Part shown: piece after piece, positions 1 to 7,901 of the stretch | Position numbering within the stretch: position 1 is the stretch's first letter | How the letters are laid out: every line of letters begins with the position of its first letter | The notes under the pieces: generated by a model | The model's database searches: none | What the model was told of the DNA's origin: nothing | What the model saw: the letters and a program-made list of their open reading frames with translations, nothing else | Made by a program: the position numbers and the translations under genes | DNA from: Candidatus Kuenenia stuttgartensis | Lineage (GTDB): Bacteria > Planctomycetota > GCA-002687715 > CAIWVZ01 | NCBI GenBank assembly: GCA_945860915.1 | Contig: CAMARR010000004.1 | Span: forward strand, 62,001 to 126,000 | Reading direction: 5' to 3' | DNA length: 64,000 bases

Positions 1-713
1 CATCGGACGATGCCGCAGGTCTCGCAATTTCAACCCGCCTCTCGGCGCAGGTTCGCAGCTTGCAACAGGCCAGCCGCAACGCCAACGACGGCATTTCGCT
101 CGTCCAGACGTCGGAAGGCTCTCTGGGCGAAATCGCGACCGTGTTGACCCGCGCTCGTGAACTCGCCGTTCAGTCAGCGAACGGCACGCTTTCGGCTACG
201 GACAAGGACGGACTGCAACAGGAATTCTCTAATCTCCTGAATCAGGTGAATCAGATTGCGACGTCAACCTCTTTCAACGGCATTCCGTTGCTTGATGGCA
301 CGACTCCGTCGGTAACTCTTCAAATTGGAGCCGGAACGACAGCCGGAACCGACACGTTGTCGGTTGCGTTGACGTCGTCGACGTCCACGGCGCTCGCCAT
401 CAACACTCTCAATATCGGATCGACGGGAAACACGACGGCTGCCATCACGGCTCTGGACGCTGCGATTGACACGATTTCTTCGTCAAGATCGGCACTAGGC
501 GCTCTGCAGAACACACTGTCTGGCACGATCTCGGCCATCGACAACCGGTCTGAGAATCTCGCCGGTGCAAACTCGCGAATCGTCGACGTCGACGTCGCGG
601 CGGAGACTGCTGAGCTCACGAAGAACAACATTCTTCAACAGGCCGCGCTCTCGGTCCTCGCCCAGGCTAACCAGCAGCCGTCGTCGGCTCTGAACCTGCT
701 TCGAGGCCAATAG
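1..713 (+). CDS. Flagellin (5' end outside the window)
   Basis: This is the C-terminal part of a flagellin, the subunit of the flagellar filament, exported through the flagellar type III apparatus. The reading frame is open from base 3, and the start codon lies upstream of the window. The end of the conserved N-terminal D0/D1 helix is visible ([20 protein letters not shown]), then a short Ser/Thr-rich variable domain, then the conserved C-terminal helix ending [13 protein letters not shown]. The variable domain is small, as in minimal flagellins. The gene is followed by a strong terminator and by a closely similar second flagellin, so the pair looks like a tandem duplication. Confidence 0.93.
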   Translation, partial: SDDAAGLAISTRLSAQVRSLQQASRNANDGISLVQTSEGSLGEIATVLTRARELAVQSANGTLSATDKDGLQQEFSNLLNQVNQIATSTSFNGIPLLDGTTPSVTLQIGAGTTAGTDTLSVALTSSTSTALAINTLNIGSTGNTTAAITALDAAIDTISSSRSALGALQNTLSGTISAIDNRSENLAGANSRIVDVDVAAETAELTKNNILQQAALSVLAQANQQPSSALNLLRGQ

Positions 714-733
714 TCTTTAGACGCAGTCGAGCC

Positions 734-770
734 AAGCCGATGGGGCTAAACCCCCGTCGGCTTTCGTCTT
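734..770 (+). terminator. Intrinsic terminator after the first flagellin
   Basis: A GC-rich stem pairs AAGCCGA and GGGG (734-745) with CCCC and TCGGCTT (751-763), followed by the T-rich stretch TTCGTCTTTT. It lies about 20 nt after the flagellin stop codon. It would separate transcription of the two flagellins and allow independent control. Confidence 0.8.
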
Positions 771-885
771 TTCCAGCACGTCTGTTTGAATCTGCGCAAT
801 CCAGTCGGAATCATCGATTTGAATCTGTTCGATGTCGATTACAAGTGACGTGTTCTAAATTCCGTCACATTCCGGTGTAGGTGTC

Positions 886-913
886 TCAAGATCCGACAGT
901 TCGCTGCCGAAAG
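886..913 (+). promoter_or_regulatory. Possible sigma-28-type flagellin promoter
   Basis: TCAA at 886-889 and GCCGAAAG at 906-913, separated by 16 nt, resemble the sigma-28 consensus TAAA-N15-GCCGATAA. The match is imperfect (one base in the -35 box, two in the -10 box, one extra spacer base). It lies about 100 nt before the second flagellin start. A sigma-28-family gene is present at the other end of the window. This is an inference only. Confidence 0.25.
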
Positions 914-933
914 AGACTCGTGAAGCCGAACGT

Positions 934-985
934 GCTTCAGTGCCTCTCACAAGGTGCTGAAGCCCTCGCGAGAGTATCTCGCGAG
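934..985 (+). promoter_or_regulatory. Structured flagellin leader with two inverted repeats
   Basis: Two inverted repeats lie back to back in the flagellin leader. GCTTCAG (934-940) pairs with CTGAAGC (957-963), and CTCGCGAGA (965-973) pairs perfectly with TCTCGCGAG (977-985) across a three-base loop. The second hairpin ends 13 nt before the Shine-Dalgarno sequence GAGAGG (998-1003). Neither is followed by a T-run, so they are more likely to act on mRNA stability or translation than on termination. Confidence 0.55.
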
Positions 986-1010
986 AAATACACCACTGAG
1001 AGGTCAGCAT

Positions 1011-1841
1011 ATGGGTCTTCGTATTAACACTAACGTCGCGTCTCTTTCTGCGCAGCGCAACCTCGGCAAAGCGTCGAGTGCTCTCCAGAGGAACTTTGAG
1101 CACTTGTCGACCGGCAAGCGCATCGCTCGTGCATCGGATGACGCTGCAGGTCTCGCGATCTCAACGCGTCTTTCGGCGCAGGTCCGTAGCTTGCAGCAGG
1201 CCAGCCGCAACGCGAACGACGGCATCTCGCTCGTTCAAACCGCGGAAGGCTCACTGGGCGAAATCGCGAACGTTCTCGTTCGTGCTCGCGAACTCGCGGT
1301 GCAATCGTCGAACGGCACCAATTCGGCCTCGGACAAGGACAAGCTCCAGTCCGAATTCGCGAATCTTTTGGGCCAAGTTGATCAGATCGCGAATGCGACG
1401 TCCTTCAATGGCACGTCACTTCTCGATGGCTCGACTGCAAGCGTCAGCCTCCAAATCGGCTCCGGTACGACCGTCGGCACGGATACCCTCGCGGTGTCCT
1501 TGACGGATGCGAACGCCGCGGCATTGTCCATCGGTACGCTCGACATCGGTTCGACCGGCAACTCGACGGCCGCCATCACGGCCCTTGACTCCGCCATCGA
1601 CAGCATCTCTTCGGCTCGTTCGTCCCTCGGCGCCGTACAGAACACGCTCTCCGGAACGATCTCTTCGATCGACAACCGCGCTGAGAATCTGTCGGCCGCC
1701 AATTCCCGCATCATCGATGTCGATGTCGCGGCGGAGACTGCCGAGCTCACGAAGAACAACATCCTCCAGCAAGCGGCCCTGTCCGTCCTTGCGCAGGCCA
1801 ATCAGCAGCCCTCGTCGGCTCTGAACTTGCTCCGCGGCTGA
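1011..1841 (+). CDS. Flagellin
   Basis: This is a complete flagellin of 276 residues. The start at 1011 gives the classical N-terminus [18 protein letters not shown] and has GAGAGG eight bases upstream; a longer frame from a GTG at 954 would run through the leader hairpins and is not used. The N-terminal helical region (about 1-140) and the C-terminal helical region (about 195-276, ending SALNLLRG) flank a short Ser/Thr/Gly-rich variable segment. The protein is very similar to the flagellin upstream throughout both conserved ends, with most differences in the middle. No chaperone or cap gene is beside it in this window. Confidence 0.97.
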   Translation: MGLRINTNVASLSAQRNLGKASSALQRNFEHLSTGKRIARASDDAAGLAISTRLSAQVRSLQQASRNANDGISLVQTAEGSLGEIANVLVRARELAVQSSNGTNSASDKDKLQSEFANLLGQVDQIANATSFNGTSLLDGSTASVSLQIGSGTTVGTDTLAVSLTDANAAALSIGTLDIGSTGNSTAAITALDSAIDSISSARSSLGAVQNTLSGTISSIDNRAENLSAANSRIIDVDVAAETAELTKNNILQQAALSVLAQANQQPSSALNLLRG

Positions 1842-1861
1842 TACGTCCTTCACGGACGGTT

Positions 1862-1908
1862 GAACGGGTTGTCGGGCCTCACCCCCGGCAGCCCGTTCTT
1901 GTTTTTTT
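1862..1908 (+). terminator. Intrinsic terminator after the second flagellin
   Basis: GAACGGG (1862-1868) pairs with CCCGTTC (1892-1898), extended by TTGTCGGG against CCCGGCAG with a G-U pair. The stem is followed directly by TTGTTTTTTT. This is a textbook rho-independent terminator, placed 20 nt after the flagellin stop. Confidence 0.9.
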
Positions 1909-1947
1909 GTTGGGGACGATGGGGATGCGTCGGGCGTCCTGTTTTTA

Positions 1948-3057
1948 ATGAGTGTTTCCCCGGAACGACTTCATGCGCTGTTGGCGGTCATGATCGCCTT
2001 TAGCCAGAAGGCGAGTGTTGCTCTGGTCGCCGATCTCGAATCTGCATTCGGACCCATCGAATCGTGGTGGCGCGCACGACATTCGACTCTCGGAGCAACG
2101 CCCAAGTGGTCGATGCTTCGCGCACGTGAGCTGGATCATCAGGCGGAAGCGACGCATCATGCGTTAATCAAATGTCGTTTTGACGCGATCGAGACAGCCC
2201 TCGTACCGGAGCTGCGCTCCCTCCCCGATCCGACTCCGTTGCTTTTCGTTCGGGGGACTGCGGCATGGTCACAGCCGGCTGTGGCCATCGTCGGAGCACG
2301 ACGAGCCTCGGCCTATGGCCTTCGAGTTACGCGCAACATGGCGGAAGGCCTCGCCTTAGCTAGGGTTCCGGTCTTGAGCGGACTTGCTCGCGGAATCGAT
2401 GCTGCGGCTCATCGCGCCACCCTCGCCGCTGGGGGCATTACTTTTGCGTTTCTTGGGTCGGGTCCTGATCGTCCGTATCCCGCCGAACATCGTGGCCTCA
2501 TGGAAGAGATCGCTGCTTCGGGACTCATTGTGACAGAGTTCCTCCCAGGAACTCCACCATTGCCGCATCACTTCCCGCGTCGAAACCGAATTCTCGCTGC
2601 TGCGGCCTCAGCCGTTCTCCTTGTCGAATCGCGGCTCCGATCGGGCAGCCTGTCTACTGTGAAGTGGGGCGCCGATCTCGGACGTGAAGTCCTTGTTGTG
2701 CCTGGGCCGGTGGATCACGAATTGGGTGAGGGGCCCCTTCAGCTTCTTAAGGAAGGCGCTACACCGGTCGGCAGCGTCGCTGATGTCCTAGCCTCGATTG
2801 GCATGACTCAGTTGACCGATTCGGTGACGTCTCAGAACACGATTGTATTGTCGCTTGAAGAGACATCGCTCATCACGCTCTGCGGGGGCGAGGGAGTCGA
2901 TCTTGACATCCTCATTGCATCGATGGAGAGCGACCCCGCGAGCGTGTTGGGAGTTATCTTAGATCTCGAAGGGCGTGGAATACTCGAGCGCATGGAGGAT
3001 GGCCGATCGTTTCGGCGCAAGAACTCGGCGGCTACCAGAGCGGGCCGTGTGCCATGA
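1948..3057 (+). CDS. dprA: DNA processing protein DprA/Smf
   Basis: DprA binds incoming single-stranded DNA and loads RecA during natural transformation. The Rossmann-like DNA-binding domain is clear: VGARRAS at residues 115-121, SGLARGID at 144-151 and the RNRI motif at 212-215. A C-terminal winged helix (about 315-350, DLDILI..MESDPASVLGVILDLEGRG) matches the accessory domain of many DprA proteins. The 369-residue length is usual for the family. The ATG at 1948 follows the flagellin terminator closely. The 3' end overlaps the convergent small membrane gene by 26 nt. Here it has no ComEA/ComEC or topA neighbour, so a competence role is known for the family but not shown by context. Confidence 0.95.
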   Translation: MSVSPERLHALLAVMIAFSQKASVALVADLESAFGPIESWWRARHSTLGATPKWSMLRARELDHQAEATHHALIKCRFDAIETALVPELRSLPDPTPLLFVRGTAAWSQPAVAIVGARRASAYGLRVTRNMAEGLALARVPVLSGLARGIDAAAHRATLAAGGITFAFLGSGPDRPYPAEHRGLMEEIAASGLIVTEFLPGTPPLPHHFPRRNRILAAAASAVLLVESRLRSGSLSTVKWGADLGREVLVVPGPVDHELGEGPLQLLKEGATPVGSVADVLASIGMTQLTDSVTSQNTIVLSLEETSLITLCGGEGVDLDILIASMESDPASVLGVILDLEGRGILERMEDGRSFRRKNSAATRAGRVP

Positions 3058-3238
3058 CCCATTTCGCGACGTAATGAAGCACGCCGATTGTCATTGCCCA
3101 AAGCACGAGATGGCGTCCCGTGTTGCGAAGTCCGCGCTCAAGGGCCTCGCGTGCTGAAAGCGCCCCAGGGAGAGCCGCGATGAGTTCGGTTGCCACGAAC
3201 GGCGGGAGGAACAACAAGATCGCTGTGGTGACGCTCAT
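3032..3238 (-). CDS. Small membrane protein, unknown function
   Basis: This 68-residue protein is strongly hydrophobic at its N-terminus (TTAILLFLPPFVATELIAAL) and has a second hydrophobic stretch near residues 45-60 (VLWAMTIGVLHYVAKWVM). That suggests two membrane passes. Its ATG overlaps the stop codon of the upstream membrane gene by 4 nt (3235-3238), which is good evidence that it is translated and coupled to it. The end overlaps dprA, which is convergent. I do not recognise a family. It probably acts together with the upstream protein in the membrane. Confidence 0.6.
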   Translation of the reverse strand: MSVTTAILLFLPPFVATELIAALPGALSAREALERGLRNTGRHLVLWAMTIGVLHYVAKWVMAHGPLW

Positions 3239-3687
3239 GTTGCGCCAGCCTTTCGACGCGCTGCCTTCATGCAGACGTCGCGGAGATCACAAAGCCCAAC
3301 CAAGTTGAGCAGACACGCGACGCCGACGTAGAGGCACCCCACCTGATAGGTTTCTCCAATGTGATCGAGGGTCAGGTGGCGGGTAAGTCCCCACGTTAGA
3401 AAAGTGGGTCCTGCTGCCGGAGCTTGAAGCACACCCCAGAGTGGGTGACGGTCAAAAGGGCTGACACAGCGAAAGTCGGACAGAATCAGTCCGGCTACGA
3501 AGAGTGTGATGACCGGAATCATGACGAGGAGCCCCCGTCCCTTCTCGCCAATGCTGATGTGACCGAGACCTGGTACTAAGAGGCCGAGAAGAAATGGGCG
3601 ACGGACTCGGGGGTCGCCAATGGCGACGGCAGCCGCAAGCAGCCACAATCCCCAAGTTGCGATCAGAATAGTGTCGGTAGGTGGCAT
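3235..3687 (-). CDS. TM2-like/DUF6677-like membrane protein
   Basis: This 150-residue membrane protein starts at MPPTDTILIATWGLW. A longer frame up to 3855 would overlap the divergent thioesterase and reads as low-complexity Arg/Pro sequence, so it is rejected. About four hydrophobic segments are visible. Residues near 35-60 read LLVPGLGHISIGEKGRG, a Pro-Gly-x-Gly-His turn between helices like that of TM2-type domains and of planctomycete proteins annotated as DUF6677. A second protein with the same turn is at 24523-25227. The family name is from memory and the function is unknown. It forms a two-gene unit with the small protein downstream. Confidence 0.65.
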   Translation of the reverse strand: MPPTDTILIATWGLWLLAAAVAIGDPRVRRPFLLGLLVPGLGHISIGEKGRGLLVMIPVITLFVAGLILSDFRCVSPFDRHPLWGVLQAPAAGPTFLTWGLTRHLTLDHIGETYQVGCLYVGVACLLNLVGLCDLRDVCMKAARRKAGAT

Positions 3688-3814
3688 GGATCGGTGAGGT
3701 GGGACGTTAGCCCGCCGGAGAGGGGACGGCAACGCTCCTTCCCGGGCCATGCCTAGCCTGATAGCGTGACTCGAAGGCGATCCCCTGACTGCTGCGGGAA
3801 ACCTCTGCCCCGAC

Positions 3815-4252
3815 ATGCGACACAGAACCCTGGCCCGCCCTCGATATGGTGACACTGATCAAGGTGGCGTGATTCACCACCGCACGGCGATCGATTGGTT
3901 CGAAGTGGGCCGAACCGAGTTGCTGCGAGACACGGGTTTTTCGTATGCGAAGTTTGAGCGAGACCTGAAGTTGCGGCTGCCTGTCGTTGAGGCACATGCC
4001 GAATACAAGTCACCCGCATTCTACGACGATGAGGTGCTCATCGAGTCGTGGATCACCGACGTCGGGCGGGTCCGATTCACCGTCCGCCACCGGATCGTTG
4101 ATCATGTCTCCGGCCGGCTGATTACGACTGGGCATACCGCCCTTGCGTGCACTACTTTCGGTGGAAGGGTCACTGCCCTTCCCGCTGAACTCACTCTGGC
4201 CCTTCATCCCTACATCGAACAACCTCCGGCGACGGGAAGGTCACACCCGTGA
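3815..4252 (+). CDS. YbgC/4-hydroxybenzoyl-CoA-type acyl-CoA thioesterase
   Basis: This 145-residue protein has the single hotdog fold of the YbgC/FadM family, which hydrolyses acyl-CoA thioesters. The family signature lies at residues 10-30: RYGDTDQGGVIHH, with Asp15 as the expected catalytic residue (usual form Y-x-x-T-D-x-x-G-V-x-Y/H), then WFEVGRTELLR. The usual Glu before TD is Asp here. The family has been linked to the Tol-Pal envelope system in proteobacteria, but no tol genes are next to it. The stop codon overlaps the GTG of the following lipoprotein gene, so the two are probably cotranscribed. The natural substrate cannot be read from the sequence. Confidence 0.88.
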   Translation: MRHRTLARPRYGDTDQGGVIHHRTAIDWFEVGRTELLRDTGFSYAKFERDLKLRLPVVEAHAEYKSPAFYDDEVLIESWITDVGRVRFTVRHRIVDHVSGRLITTGHTALACTTFGGRVTALPAELTLALHPYIEQPPATGRSHP

Positions 4253-5244
4253 TTCCCGTATCCGAGAACTTGAGATCCTTCATGTCACGAATATTCCCGT
4301 CCCTTGTGTTTCTCGCGCCGATCGTGCTGCTCGCAAGCTGCGAATCTACTTCGACAACGAAGCCAGCAGACACCGCACCGATCCTTGCTCCCGAAGCCGT
4401 CGTGATTCCTTCCAATGAGGACCCGTCGAAGCGGAATGATCGCCTCCTCCGTTTAGAGTGGTCGGGCGATCAGTGGTGGGTCGCTACTCAACGCCAAGAA
4501 TGGGATAAAGTCGCAGGAATCGAGAAGTTGATCGGTGACTATGTCGCTCAGAACTTCGACCTGATCGTTGGTGATCTTAAGTTTGGGAGCCCCCGGCACC
4601 GTCGCGCAATGGCCTTCGCTCTCGGGTTCTCGCGTCGCGTTGAAGCAGTAGGCCCCCTCGTCGACACGTTGAAGGACACGTATTACGAGGTGGTCCTCCA
4701 CTCGCTCTTGGGTCTCTACCAGCTGGTACGAGTTGGCGATACCTACACGATGGTCAATGGAAAGATCGTCGCTGCTCCGTTGGTGGTTGACCCCGAGTGG
4801 GTCTTGCCTCACCTGAAGCATCCGCGAGCTGAGGTTCGCTCCAACGCAGCGCTCGTTCTGTCGCGAATCGTAGGACCCACGACGCCCAAAGGTGCCTTGC
4901 TCGTGATTGTGACAGCAGTCGACGACACCGATGCCGCCACTCGCGTCCACGCGATGGCCGCCCTCGGCGCGACTCTAGATCGTGAAGCGTTCCCCTATCT
5001 AGTAAAAGGGCTCAGAGACTCCGTCGAGCTCGTGCGCATTCGCGCGGCGTTGGAGTTAGGGCGTATCCACGAAAAGGATGCCGTCCCTTACCTCATCAAC
5101 ACACTCGCCACGCCTGACGAAAAACTTGACGTCAAGCGCGCCGCGGTCAAGTCGTTGGTGGAACTCACAGGGGAGAAGCTGGATTCCATCGAAGCTGATG
5201 CATGGAAGCCCATTGCCGTGAAAATGGGTTTACTGAAGGGCTAA
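4249..5244 (+). CDS. HEAT-repeat lipoprotein
   Basis: This predicted lipoprotein has a signal peptide ending in the lipobox LLASC at residue 31. A GTG start at 4249 overlaps the thioesterase stop and has a good GGGAAGG upstream. An ATG at 4282 would also give a complete signal peptide. The mature part is made of HEAT-like helical repeats, for example PRHRRAMAFALGFSRRVEAV, RAEVRSNAALVLSRIV and LVRIRAALELGRIHEKDAVP, up to residue 320. HEAT repeats are protein-binding scaffolds. The protein should sit in the envelope, and its partner is unknown. Confidence 0.8.
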   Translation: MIPVSENLRSFMSRIFPSLVFLAPIVLLASCESTSTTKPADTAPILAPEAVVIPSNEDPSKRNDRLLRLEWSGDQWWVATQRQEWDKVAGIEKLIGDYVAQNFDLIVGDLKFGSPRHRRAMAFALGFSRRVEAVGPLVDTLKDTYYEVVLHSLLGLYQLVRVGDTYTMVNGKIVAAPLVVDPEWVLPHLKHPRAEVRSNAALVLSRIVGPTTPKGALLVIVTAVDDTDAATRVHAMAALGATLDREAFPYLVKGLRDSVELVRIRAALELGRIHEKDAVPYLINTLATPDEKLDVKRAAVKSLVELTGEKLDSIEADAWKPIAVKMGLLKG

Positions 5245-5255
5245 GTGCGCGACCG

Positions 5256-5271
5256 TCGCCCCTAAGGGCGA
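5256..5271. other. Small hairpin between convergent genes
   Basis: TCGCCC and GGGCGA flank a four-base loop in the 28-nt gap between the HEAT lipoprotein stop and the priA stop. There is no T-run on either strand, so it is at best a weak bidirectional terminator. Confidence 0.35.
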
Positions 5272-5272
5272 G

Positions 5273-7531
5273 TCACATCATTGCGGAGGGGTCCCGGTCG
5301 ACAATGACCCGGACCCCTCTTCTTAGGTTCCGCTCAGGACACGCGGCGATGATCGCGTCGAGGTCACGGTCGTCGGCAGCACGCGCAAGAAGGTGCCAAC
5401 GATAGGACCCCTGGAGCATCGGAATTGGGCATGGCGCCGGACCAAGGAGAGTGACGGCCCCCGCGAGTACTTCCGCCGTGGCATCAAGGGTCGCCCGAAT
5501 TTCACGCGCTGCGTTTTCGGAGTCCTTCGCGTCGGGGGATTGGGCGATGACGCGTACAAGGTGACCGAAAGGGGGATAACCGTGGGCCTCTCGTACGACC
5601 AGCTCGGTCCTCGCGAACCCAGCGGTGTCGTGGTGCTGTGCGAATGTCATCGCGTAGTGATTCGGCTCAAATGTCTGGATAAGAACTTCGCCGCTATGGT
5701 CGCCTCGTCCCGCTCTTCCTGAGACCTGACACAGCAATTGGAAAGTACGCTCGGCCGCGCGGAAGTCGGGGATGAGGAGGGATGTATCGGCGTTGATGAC
5801 ACCAATCAACGTGATATTCGGAATGTCGAGGCCTTTAGCGATCACCTGAGTGCCGACGAGAATGTCGATGGCCCCCGACTTGAGGTCGGCATAGATGGAC
5901 TCAGCGGCGCCTCGCGCCCGCAACGTCTCGCCATCCATCCGCCGGATGCGCTTCCCTGGGAAGAGGCTTGCCGCCGATTCAACAACCTTCTCGGTACCGG
6001 CGCCATGGAACTTAATGTCCGGATTGAGGCACTCCTTGCACGATCTCGGGGCTTCCTGTCGAAAATCACAGTAATGACAGATAAGGAGCGAAGTGCCCTG
6101 ATAGTAGGTCAGATTGACATCGCAAGCGTGGCATCGGGCGCGCCATCCGCAGCGCTTGCAGAGCACCTGTGTCGAAAAGCCGCGTCGATTGAGGAACAGC
6201 AGAACTTGATGCCCTCGAGCCAGGGTCTCGCGTGTCCGGTGGAAAAGCGCCGTCGAGAACAGGCCTCCCTTTCCCATCGGCTTTTCATTGCGCATGTCGA
6301 CGATGCGAACCTGAGGGAGTTTCGCGCCGGTCGCGCGGGTCGTTAGGCGAAGGCGCGCCGCGTCGCCTCGCACGACCATTCCCTCGGCTTCAAGGCTTGG
6401 CGTCGCGGAACCTAGCACTAGCGTCGCACCCTCGATCTCGGCACGCATCTTCGCTACGTCGCGAGTGACGTAGCGAGGGTGATTCTGCTGCTTGAATGTG
6501 CCCTCGTGTTCTTCATCGAGGACGATGAGTCCAACGTCGGGAAGCGGCGCAAAGAGCGCCGAGCGAGGCCCGAGCGCGACCCGAACTTCGCCACGGCGAA
6601 GCGTTTCCCATTGTCGCGCGCGTGCTCCGTCGGCCTGATTGGAGTGCAACACCGCAACACGTCCTAAGCGAGAACGAAATCGTTCGACGGTCTGCGGAGT
6701 CAAGGCGATCTCGGGGACGAGCATGATGACGCTACGTCCGAGAGCAAGCGCGGTCTCTGCAGCCGAAACGTAAACCTCGGTCTTGCCCGATCCGGTAATG
6801 CCGTCGAGCAAGAACGTATGAGACTTGCGAGAGTGGATGGCAGAAACCAACGAGTGGATCGCCGCAGCCTGTTCAGGGGTCGGCGTCGGGGCTGCGGATT
6901 TCTCGCCAACGGGCTCGTCGTCATACCGCTCAGAAATCGTGATCCAGCCTTGGCGCGCCAACGTGGCAACCGGAGACATCGTCGTTCCGGACGTCTCGAG
7001 CAAGGTCGCAAGCGGGATCGAGTCTTCCGTCGTGGCGAGGAGCGCCGTCAGAAGGGTGAATTGACCTTGCCGGGCCAACTTCCCCTTGAGTGTGGCAACA
7101 TGGAGGGACGTGGCATCGCGGTCGGACGCGAGGCGGATGTGCCGAATGGTTGGGGAGGACATTCCCGCCCGAACCGGGGCCGGAAGGACGGTTTGAAAAC
7201 TCTCGCCGGGTGCCGCCCCATAACGATGCGCCAACCGCGAGCCCAACTCGAGAGTCACGGACGTAAGGAGTGGCGGGCCTTCAGAGATCTCTAGCAACGA
7301 CTTGAACGAGCCTCCGTCCGAGCTTACTTCGCGTAGTCCCATCACGAATCCCTCGACAACACGCGAGCCAAGCGGAACCTTGACACGAGAACCGAGCGCC
7401 ACGTCCATGCCCTCAGGCAGGAGATATGTGAGCGGCGTCATGATCGGCGCGGCAACGGCAACCTCTGCAACAGCGACACGGCGAAGTGGCGCGTCACCGA
7501 AGAGATCTCCCTGCCCGGTCGTTGTGCTCAT
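5273..7531 (-). CDS. priA: Primosomal protein N' (replication restart helicase PriA)
   Basis: PriA is the 3'-5' helicase that recognises stalled forks and reloads DnaB. The 752-residue protein has the full layout. An N-terminal 3'-DNA-binding domain is followed by Walker A GITGSGKTE (about residue 245), a DEEH box (about 340) and GSATPS. A zinc-binding insertion has eight cysteines between about 460 and 510 (CKRC, CHAC, CHYC, CKEC). The second RecA domain carries QVSGRAGRG. The ATG at 7531 gives the usual N-terminus. It heads or ends a minus-strand run with unrelated housekeeping genes. No priB or dnaT is seen, as expected outside proteobacteria. Confidence 0.97.
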   Translation of the reverse strand: MSTTTGQGDLFGDAPLRRVAVAEVAVAAPIMTPLTYLLPEGMDVALGSRVKVPLGSRVVEGFVMGLREVSSDGGSFKSLLEISEGPPLLTSVTLELGSRLAHRYGAAPGESFQTVLPAPVRAGMSSPTIRHIRLASDRDATSLHVATLKGKLARQGQFTLLTALLATTEDSIPLATLLETSGTTMSPVATLARQGWITISERYDDEPVGEKSAAPTPTPEQAAAIHSLVSAIHSRKSHTFLLDGITGSGKTEVYVSAAETALALGRSVIMLVPEIALTPQTVERFRSRLGRVAVLHSNQADGARARQWETLRRGEVRVALGPRSALFAPLPDVGLIVLDEEHEGTFKQQNHPRYVTRDVAKMRAEIEGATLVLGSATPSLEAEGMVVRGDAARLRLTTRATGAKLPQVRIVDMRNEKPMGKGGLFSTALFHRTRETLARGHQVLLFLNRRGFSTQVLCKRCGWRARCHACDVNLTYYQGTSLLICHYCDFRQEAPRSCKECLNPDIKFHGAGTEKVVESAASLFPGKRIRRMDGETLRARGAAESIYADLKSGAIDILVGTQVIAKGLDIPNITLIGVINADTSLLIPDFRAAERTFQLLCQVSGRAGRGDHSGEVLIQTFEPNHYAMTFAQHHDTAGFARTELVVREAHGYPPFGHLVRVIAQSPDAKDSENAAREIRATLDATAEVLAGAVTLLGPAPCPIPMLQGSYRWHLLARAADDRDLDAIIAACPERNLRRGVRVIVDRDPSAMM

Positions 7532-7565
7532 GGGGAGGAGACCTTACACGCAAGGGGGGACGTCG

Positions 7566-7901
7566 TCAGCCCTGCGCGCGATCGACAAATCGGGTCTTCT
7601 CGCCACACTTGCAGGGGGCGACAGAGCATCGCGGACAGCCATTCATGTAGCGTTGCGAGGCTTTTGTCATATCGATTTCCGCAATGGAGGCGAGTGTGCA
7701 GAGCCACGCGAAGACGTCCGAGAACTCTTCTTCGAGGTTCTTTCGGTCTGGCGTGCCCTTTTTCAGGGCGCGTGCCAGTTCTCCGACTTCTTCAGTGAAC
7801 CACATGAAAGTCCCCGCGAGTCCGCGTGATCGGTCCTTGTCCCCATAGGTGGCCTCGATCATTTTTTGGAATTCGCGGACGCTGAAATCGCGGTCAGTCA
7901 T
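7566..7901 (-). CDS. MazG-like NTP pyrophosphohydrolase with Cys-rich tail
   Basis: This 111-residue all-alpha NTP pyrophosphohydrolase belongs to the MazG-like group, which cleaves (d)NTPs to monophosphate and pyrophosphate. The metal-binding helices are visible: EEVGELARAL (residues about 37-46) and LEEEFSDVFAWL (about 56-67), matching the EExxE...ExxD pattern. The C-terminus carries CPRC...PCKC, probably a small zinc knuckle, which plain MazG domains lack. The start MTDRDFSV at 7901 overlaps the stop of the phosphatase-like gene by 8 nt. A longer frame to 7931 lies inside that gene and is less likely. A dNTP-cleaning role is inferred from the family. Confidence 0.82.
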   Translation of the reverse strand: MTDRDFSVREFQKMIEATYGDKDRSRGLAGTFMWFTEEVGELARALKKGTPDRKNLEEEFSDVFAWLCTLASIAEIDMTKASQRYMNGCPRCSVAPCKCGEKTRFVDRAQG

